DNA from: Rhizobium sp. NXC14
GTDB taxonomy: Bacteria; Pseudomonadota; Alphaproteobacteria; Rhizobiales; Rhizobiaceae
Assembly (NCBI RefSeq): GCF_002117485.1
Contig: NZ_CP021030.1
Coordinates: 1,739,001 to 1,803,000, forward strand
Length of the DNA: 64,000 bases
Direction of reading: 5' to 3'
Position 1 is the first letter of the stretch; every line of letters begins with the position of its first letter. The notes under the pieces are model-generated. The model worked only from the letters and a program-made list of their open reading frames with translations. It was not told the origin of the DNA and made no database searches. Positions 47,900 through 64,000 of this stretch are shown here, piece by piece. A program made the translations under genes and the position numbers.

Positions 47900-48418
47900 G
47901 TGGAAAGAGCGGAAAAACGCGAATTCGTCACGGAACTGAACGAAGTCTTCAAGGCTTCGGGCTCGTTTGTCGTGGCCCACTATGCTGGTGCTACAGTCGC
48001 ACAGATGAACGATTTTCGTTCGAAGATGCGCGCTGCTGGCGGCACCGTCAAAGTCGCGAAGAACCGCCTGGCCAAAATTGCCCTTCAGGGTACGGAAGCG
48101 GAAGGGATTTCCAATCTCTTCAAGGGTCAGACCCTCATTGCTTACAGCAATGATCCGATCATCGCTCCGAAGGTCGTCATGGATTTCGCCAAGACCAACG
48201 ACAAGATCGTGGTTCTCGGCGGCGCCATGGGTACGACAACGCTGAACGCCGAAGGTGTCAAGTCGCTTGCGACCCTGCCTTCGCTGGACGAACTGCGTGC
48301 GAAGCTGCTGGGCATGATCCAGACCCCGGCTACCCGCATTGCAGGCGTTGTTGCAGCACCGGCAAGCCAGCTTGCTCGCGTGTTCTCGGCCTACGCCAAG
48401 AAGGACGAAGCCGCTTAA
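47900..48418 (+). CDS. rplJ: 50S ribosomal protein L10
   Basis: 172 residues from GTG 47900, preceded by GGAGATAGGCA. The N-terminal rRNA-binding domain ([24 protein letters not shown]) and the C-terminal helix that binds L7/L12 dimers are both present. A GTG start and leader structure fit with tight control. rplL follows. Confidence 0.96.
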   Translation: MERAEKREFVTELNEVFKASGSFVVAHYAGATVAQMNDFRSKMRAAGGTVKVAKNRLAKIALQGTEAEGISNLFKGQTLIAYSNDPIIAPKVVMDFAKTNDKIVVLGGAMGTTTLNAEGVKSLATLPSLDELRAKLLGMIQTPATRIAGVVAAPASQLARVFSAYAKKDEAA

Positions 48419-48474
48419 GGCGGTTTTTCGCTGTACATACTCAACAGTTCGAACCGAACAAAAGGAACTAGAAA

Positions 48475-48858
<384 letters not shown>

Positions 48859-48872
48859 TCTTGAACTGCACG

Positions 48873-48900
48873 TGGGAGGCGGCATTTACTGCCTCCCATT
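48873..48900 (+). terminator. Hairpin after rplL, possible attenuator
   Basis: TGGGAGGC (48873-48880) and GCCTCCCA (48891-48898) around ten bases, then only ATTTG. The T run is weak, so partial termination is plausible ahead of rpoB. Confidence 0.6.
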
Positions 48901-48921
48901 TGCCGTTTTCCTGAACGAATT

Positions 48922-48953
48922 ACCCAAAAGCCGCGTGAAAACGGCTTTTGGGT
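48922..48953 (+). promoter_or_regulatory. Perfect 12-bp hairpin in the rplL-rpoB spacer
   Basis: ACCCAAAAGCCG (48922-48933) / CGGCTTTTGGGT (48942-48953) with an 8-base loop and no following T run. In E. coli this spacer holds an attenuator and an RNase III cut site. A similar role here is inference. Confidence 0.6.
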
Positions 48954-49117
48954 AATGGGTTCTTCAAGAGCATGGTCTCGAACCGAAGCGCCAAGGCAAT
49001 CCGGCCTGGCTATTTCGGGAGGTGGGACGAGGTTGAACTACTCATTGATCGGCGGGGTCGACTGGCCATCGGTTCCCGTCCGTTGCAGGCCCGGATGCAA
49101 TTTTTGAAGGAGCGACG

Positions 49118-53257
<4,140 letters not shown>

Positions 53258-53267
53258 ACATTGATAG

Positions 53268-53387
53268 GGCGTGCGCTGCCAATGCGGCGCACGCCGGTCC
53301 CGCCGGGAGCCGCATCTGTCGGCCCGGAAGGGAAGTTTCGCCGCATCTTGCGGTTATTCTCGTTTAAGCGAGGGAGGCGGCTCCCGG
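53268..53387 (+). ncRNA. Candidate branched RNA structure in the rpoB-rpoC spacer
   Basis: A 9-bp perfect hairpin GGCGTGCGC (53268-53276) / GCGCACGCC (53287-53295), then an 11-bp perfect long-range stem CCGGGAGCCGC (53303-53313) / GCGGCTCCCGG (53377-53387). The latter encloses smaller hairpins CCGCA-TCT-TGCGG (53341-53353) and CTCG...CGAG (53359-53372). Transcribed as part of the rpoBC message; function unknown. Confidence 0.5.
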
Positions 53388-53443
53388 GAATTGCCGCCGG
53401 CCATCGCATTTTGAGGGCGCTTTAGCCCATGAAGGAGACAGGC

Positions 53444-57652
<4,209 letters not shown>

Positions 57653-57676
57653 TCCGCAGCTGAGGTCCAGGAATTG

Positions 57677-57708
57677 AAAACCGCCCGGAGCGATCTGGGC
57701 GGTTTTCG
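57677..57708 (+). terminator. Terminator of the rpoBC operon
   Basis: AAAACCGCCC (57677-57686) and GGGCGGTTTT (57697-57706) with a 10-base loop, followed by CG. The A/T ends make it usable on both strands. Confidence 0.88.
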
Positions 57709-57752
57709 TTTGTGCTAGCCTCTAATTGATCGGGGGAGGGAGGGCGTTCCCG

Positions 57753-58046
57753 TCAGTTGAACCGGATGATCGCGACCTCGCCATCAACCGCACCCTGATA
57801 CGCCGAGGCGTGCGGCTCTTCCGCCGGAATTTCGGTCAGCATGCCGATCTGGTCGAGATCGGCCTCGATGAAACCCTCCTCGGCAAGAGCGTTCAAGGCT
57901 TCGCGCACCGCGGTGTCGTCGTCGGGTGCCTTCAGCAGGATGTGCAGGTCGATGCCTTCGCTGGCCTCGGACTCATAGCCTTTGCCGATGATGATGAAGA
58001 TCATCGGCCCGTCGAAATTATTGTCGTTATCAGGTGTCGTGATCAT
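57753..58046 (-). CDS. Conserved-looking small acidic protein, unknown function
   Basis: 97 residues, acidic. The start at 58046 gives MITTPDNDNNFDGPMIFIII. An alternating pattern (IDLHILLKAPDDDTAVREALNALAEEGFIEADLDQIG) suggests a small alpha/beta fold. No domain was recognised. It is convergent with rpoC and read towards its terminator. Confidence 0.6.
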   Translation of the reverse strand: MITTPDNDNNFDGPMIFIIIGKGYESEASEGIDLHILLKAPDDDTAVREALNALAEEGFIEADLDQIGMLTEIPAEEPHASAYQGAVDGEVAIIRFN

Positions 58047-58542
58047 CGCCTGTCCTCGGTTCCTGGAGATTCGCTTTGTCGAATCCGCTGAGAGGACCTA
58101 ACGCCGCAATCGCTGATTCCTTAACCGCTTTTGCTGCAAGGCCCAAGTTTTTATCTTGGCGCACGTCCCTGAATGCGTCTAGAAGGATGAAAACAGGGCG
58201 TTCGGCCCGCATATCAAGGTGATGCGGCCAAGTTTATTTCTTAACTGGCCTTGACGGAACGGGTGGAAACCAGTAGTACCCCGCCCATCAGATCCCATGT
58301 GAGGCTTGGCTGTTCGGGGCGACGCGCCCTGAAATTCACCTCAAACAAGGTTCTAAACGCACGTTGAAGTCATGATGCTGCACGCATGACGCAGGTTTTT
58401 ATGCGTCCTCTGCTCCTTGTGGTCCATCTGCGGAAGCGGATCGGGCCATATTTTGCGCATTGACGGAAAGCATGCGTCATTGCCGGAGACGGCGTGAGTT
58501 CAAGCCCGCAAGGGTACTGAGATAAACGTAAGGGATGGTTGA
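58047..58542 (+). promoter_or_regulatory. Promoter and leader region of the str operon (rpsL-rpsG-fusA-tuf)
   Basis: 496 bases without a supported gene. A candidate promoter is TTGACG (58251-58256), 17 bases, TAGTAC (58274-58279). GACGCA (58388-58393) can pair locally with TGCGTC (58402-58407), or as ATGACGCA (58386-58393) with TGCGTCAT (58473-58480). The two pairings exclude each other. The open frame at 58030-58212 on the minus strand is not supported. Confidence 0.5.
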
Positions 58543-58914
58543 ATGCCTACCGTAAACCAGCTGATCCGCAAGCCTCGCCAGGCGAACGTAAAGCGTAATA
58601 AGGTTCCCGCTCTCCAGGAGAACCCGCAGAAGCGCGGCGTTTGCACGCGCGTCTACACGACCACGCCGAAGAAGCCGAACTCGGCTCTGCGTAAGGTCGC
58701 AAAGATCCGCCTGACCAACGGCTTCGAAGTCATTGGTTACATCCCCGGCGAAGGTCACAACCTTCAGGAACACTCCGTCGTCATGATCCGTGGCGGCCGC
58801 GTAAAAGACCTTCCGGGTGTCCGTTATCACATCATCCGCGGCGTTCTCGATACCCAGGGTGTCAAGAACCGCAAGCAGCGTCGCTCCAAGTACGGTGCGA
58901 AGCGTCCGAAGTAA
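58543..58914 (+). CDS. rpsL: 30S ribosomal protein S12
   Basis: 123 residues. [16 protein letters not shown] and [17 protein letters not shown] are the decoding-centre loops where streptomycin-resistance changes occur; the usual Lys is present at both. First gene of the str operon. Confidence 0.98.
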   Translation: MPTVNQLIRKPRQANVKRNKVPALQENPQKRGVCTRVYTTTPKKPNSALRKVAKIRLTNGFEVIGYIPGEGHNLQEHSVVMIRGGRVKDLPGVRYHIIRGVLDTQGVKNRKQRRSKYGAKRPK

Positions 58915-58962
58915 TTCGGATTTTGAATAATCCGGCGCTGCGCGAGGTCCTCCGCGTGATAA

Positions 58963-59463
<501 letters not shown>

Positions 59464-59492
59464 TTCCGAACGGTATCGAAAGGCAGTCCACA

Positions 59493-61592
<2,100 letters not shown>

Positions 61593-61660
61593 CCGGAATA
61601 CCAATTGACCGATAACAAGAATTAGACCCCCTCGGGGACTAGCAAAACGGAGAGCCGAAA

Positions 61661-62836
<1,176 letters not shown>

Positions 62837-62841
62837 TTCAT

Positions 62842-62866
62842 TCGGCCACTCCGGTGGGGTGGCCGA
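62842..62866 (+). terminator. Hairpin after tuf copy 2
   Basis: TCGGCCAC (62842-62849) and GTGGCCGA (62859-62866) around nine bases. The following TTCGATG is a poor T run, so termination may be partial and the S10 operon may receive read-through. Confidence 0.6.
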
Positions 62867-63142
62867 TTCGATGACAATATTATGATGCAGGCGGCGTAAG
62901 CCGCTTGCTTATTACACAGAAATGTAGCAAATGGCGCGCGAGCGCGATTTGCGTGCCGCTTTGGACGACGAAGCGGTGACTGAACAAGCAAATAAGGTGG
63001 GCTAGAAGGCCCTGAAGACTGGATAGGGACGCCGGCATCGGCGCCCTCTCGATCTTTGAAACCGGTGGTCCGCCTTAGGAAGAAAGAACAACCCGTGTCT
63101 TGTTGAGAGACATGTGGAAAACAAACACAAGGATAACGTCGA
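62867..63142 (+). promoter_or_regulatory. Leader region of the S10 operon
   Basis: No gene is supported. Hairpins CCGCTT (62956-62961) / AAGCGG (62971-62976) and GGG-a-CGCCG-GCAT-CGGCG-CCC (63026-63046) are seen in the upstream 276 bases. In E. coli L4 controls this operon through its leader. A counterpart here is possible but unproven. Confidence 0.45.
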
Positions 63143-63451
63143 ATGAACGGCCAAAATATCCGCATTCGCCTGAAGGCGTTCGATCACCGGATTCTCGATG
63201 CTTCCACGCGCGAGATCGTGTCGACGGCGAAGCGCACCGGTGCAAGCGTCCGGGGCCCCGTTCCGCTTCCGACCCGCATCGAGAAGTTTACGGTCAACCG
63301 GTCCCCGCACATCGACAAGAAGAGCCGCGAACAGTTCGAGATGCGCACGCATAAGCGCCTGCTCGACATCGTAGACCCGACCCCGCAGACGGTAGACGCG
63401 CTGATGAAGCTCGATCTCGCCGCCGGTGTCGATGTTGAGATCAAGCTCTGA
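63143..63451 (+). CDS. rpsJ: 30S ribosomal protein S10
   Basis: 102 residues, [19 protein letters not shown] at the start and [20 protein letters not shown] in the middle. Component of the 30S head and, as NusE, of antitermination complexes. First gene of the S10 cluster. Confidence 0.98.
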   Translation: MNGQNIRIRLKAFDHRILDASTREIVSTAKRTGASVRGPVPLPTRIEKFTVNRSPHIDKKSREQFEMRTHKRLLDIVDPTPQTVDALMKLDLAAGVDVEIKL

Positions 63452-63484
63452 GCTTGCTCGAGCTGAGTTGGAAGGATTGAACCG

Positions 63485-64000
63485 ATGCGTTCAGGTGTGA
63501 TTGCACAGAAGGTGGGAATGACCCGCGTCTACAACGACGCCGGCGAGCATGTCCCGGTAACGGTACTGCGTATGGACGGCTGCCAGGTCGTTGCCACGCG
63601 CACTGTCGAAAAGAATGGCTATACCGCAGTTCAGCTCGGTGCGGGCCAGGCGAAGGTAAAGAACACGTCGAAGGCGATGCGCGGCAACTTTGCCGTTGCC
63701 AACGTCGAGCCGAAGGCCAAGCTCGCAGAATTCCGCGTGTCGGAAGACAATCTGCTGGAGATCGGCACGGAGCTCAAGGCGGGTCACTTTGCCGCCGGTC
63801 AGCTCGTCGATGTGACGGGTACGACCATCGGTAAGGGTTTTGCCGGCGCCATGAAGCGCCACGGTTTCGGCGGTCTGCGCGCCACGCACGGTGTGTCGGT
63901 TTCGCACCGTTCGCACGGTTCGACCGGCTCGCGCCAGGATCCGGGCAAGGTTTTCAAGAACAAGAAGATGGCTGGTCACATGGGCCAGACGCGCGTCACG
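63485..64000 (+). CDS. rplC: 50S ribosomal protein L3 (3' end outside window)
   Basis: First 172 codons from ATG 63485 (GGAAGGATTGAACC upstream). The sequence [20 protein letters not shown], the central loop [20 protein letters not shown] and [30 protein letters not shown] reach the peptidyl transferase centre in the ribosome. The frame is open to the window edge. Confidence 0.97.
   Translation, partial: MRSGVIAQKVGMTRVYNDAGEHVPVTVLRMDGCQVVATRTVEKNGYTAVQLGAGQAKVKNTSKAMRGNFAVANVEPKAKLAEFRVSEDNLLEIGTELKAGHFAAGQLVDVTGTTIGKGFAGAMKRHGFGGLRATHGVSVSHRSHGSTGSRQDPGKVFKNKKMAGHMGQTRVT

Noticed and set aside
58030..58212. 60-codon minus-strand open frame upstream of the small acidic protein gene
   Set aside because: No convincing ribosome site; it overlaps the better supported gene start and lies in the rpsL upstream region.

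Overview
The window is a stretch of chromosome from a fast-growing rhizobium, most likely of the Rhizobium leguminosarum / R. etli group. This is judged from GC-rich coding style, alphaproteobacterial protein forms (short ProS, DivK/PleD, RNase E with an acidic insert, Cys-less L33), a GTTC-N7-GTTC SOS box and a RIME-like intergenic repeat. The species is an inference. No plasmid, phage, insertion sequence or CRISPR array was seen; it is mostly core genome.

Layout. 0-3.4 kb: end of proS, a LolC/E-type permease with LolD, a RIME-like repeat and a DUF5680 gene whose 3' end runs into that repeat. 3.4-11.5 kb: a 28-residue membrane peptide, dnaE, an L,D-transpeptidase, SOS-controlled dinB, an acetyltransferase, a HAD phosphatase and a DUF3572 gene. 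11.6-14.3 kb: the cell-cycle pair divK-pleD, a structured intergenic region and rpmG. 14.4-27.9 kb: an MFS transporter, DUF983, rnr-topA, dprA-plsY, the pyrimidine pair pyrC'-pyrB (the dihydroorotase has lost its metal ligands), an AidB-like acyl-CoA dehydrogenase and an orphan VapB antitoxin. 27.9-39.1 kb: rne, the envelope genes amiC and ponA, prfB with a programmed +1 frameshift, then a hydrolase, a lipoprotein and nadK.

39.2-64 kb is the translation and transcription island: tRNA-Thr(TGT), two small membrane peptides, a double-domain AprI/Inh-type protein, rlmB, tRNA-Tyr(GTA), tRNA-Gly(TCC), tuf copy 1, a short peptide, an epimerase, tRNA-Trp(CCA), secE, nusG, rplKA, rplJL, rpoB, rpoC, a small hypothetical, then rpsL-rpsG-fusA-tuf copy 2 and the start of the S10 operon (rpsJ, rplC). 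The tRNA order plus tuf-secE-nusG-rplKAJL-rpoBC matches the Escherichia coli tufB-rpoBC region, here interrupted by inserted genes.

The less ordinary signals are the pseudo-dihydroorotase, the repeat-derived protein tail, near-identical tuf genes with identity ending at the start and stop codons, and a series of perfect hairpins in the spacers of the ribosomal/RNA polymerase cluster, the most elaborate between rpoB and rpoC. I did not find a convincing wholly new multi-gene system.
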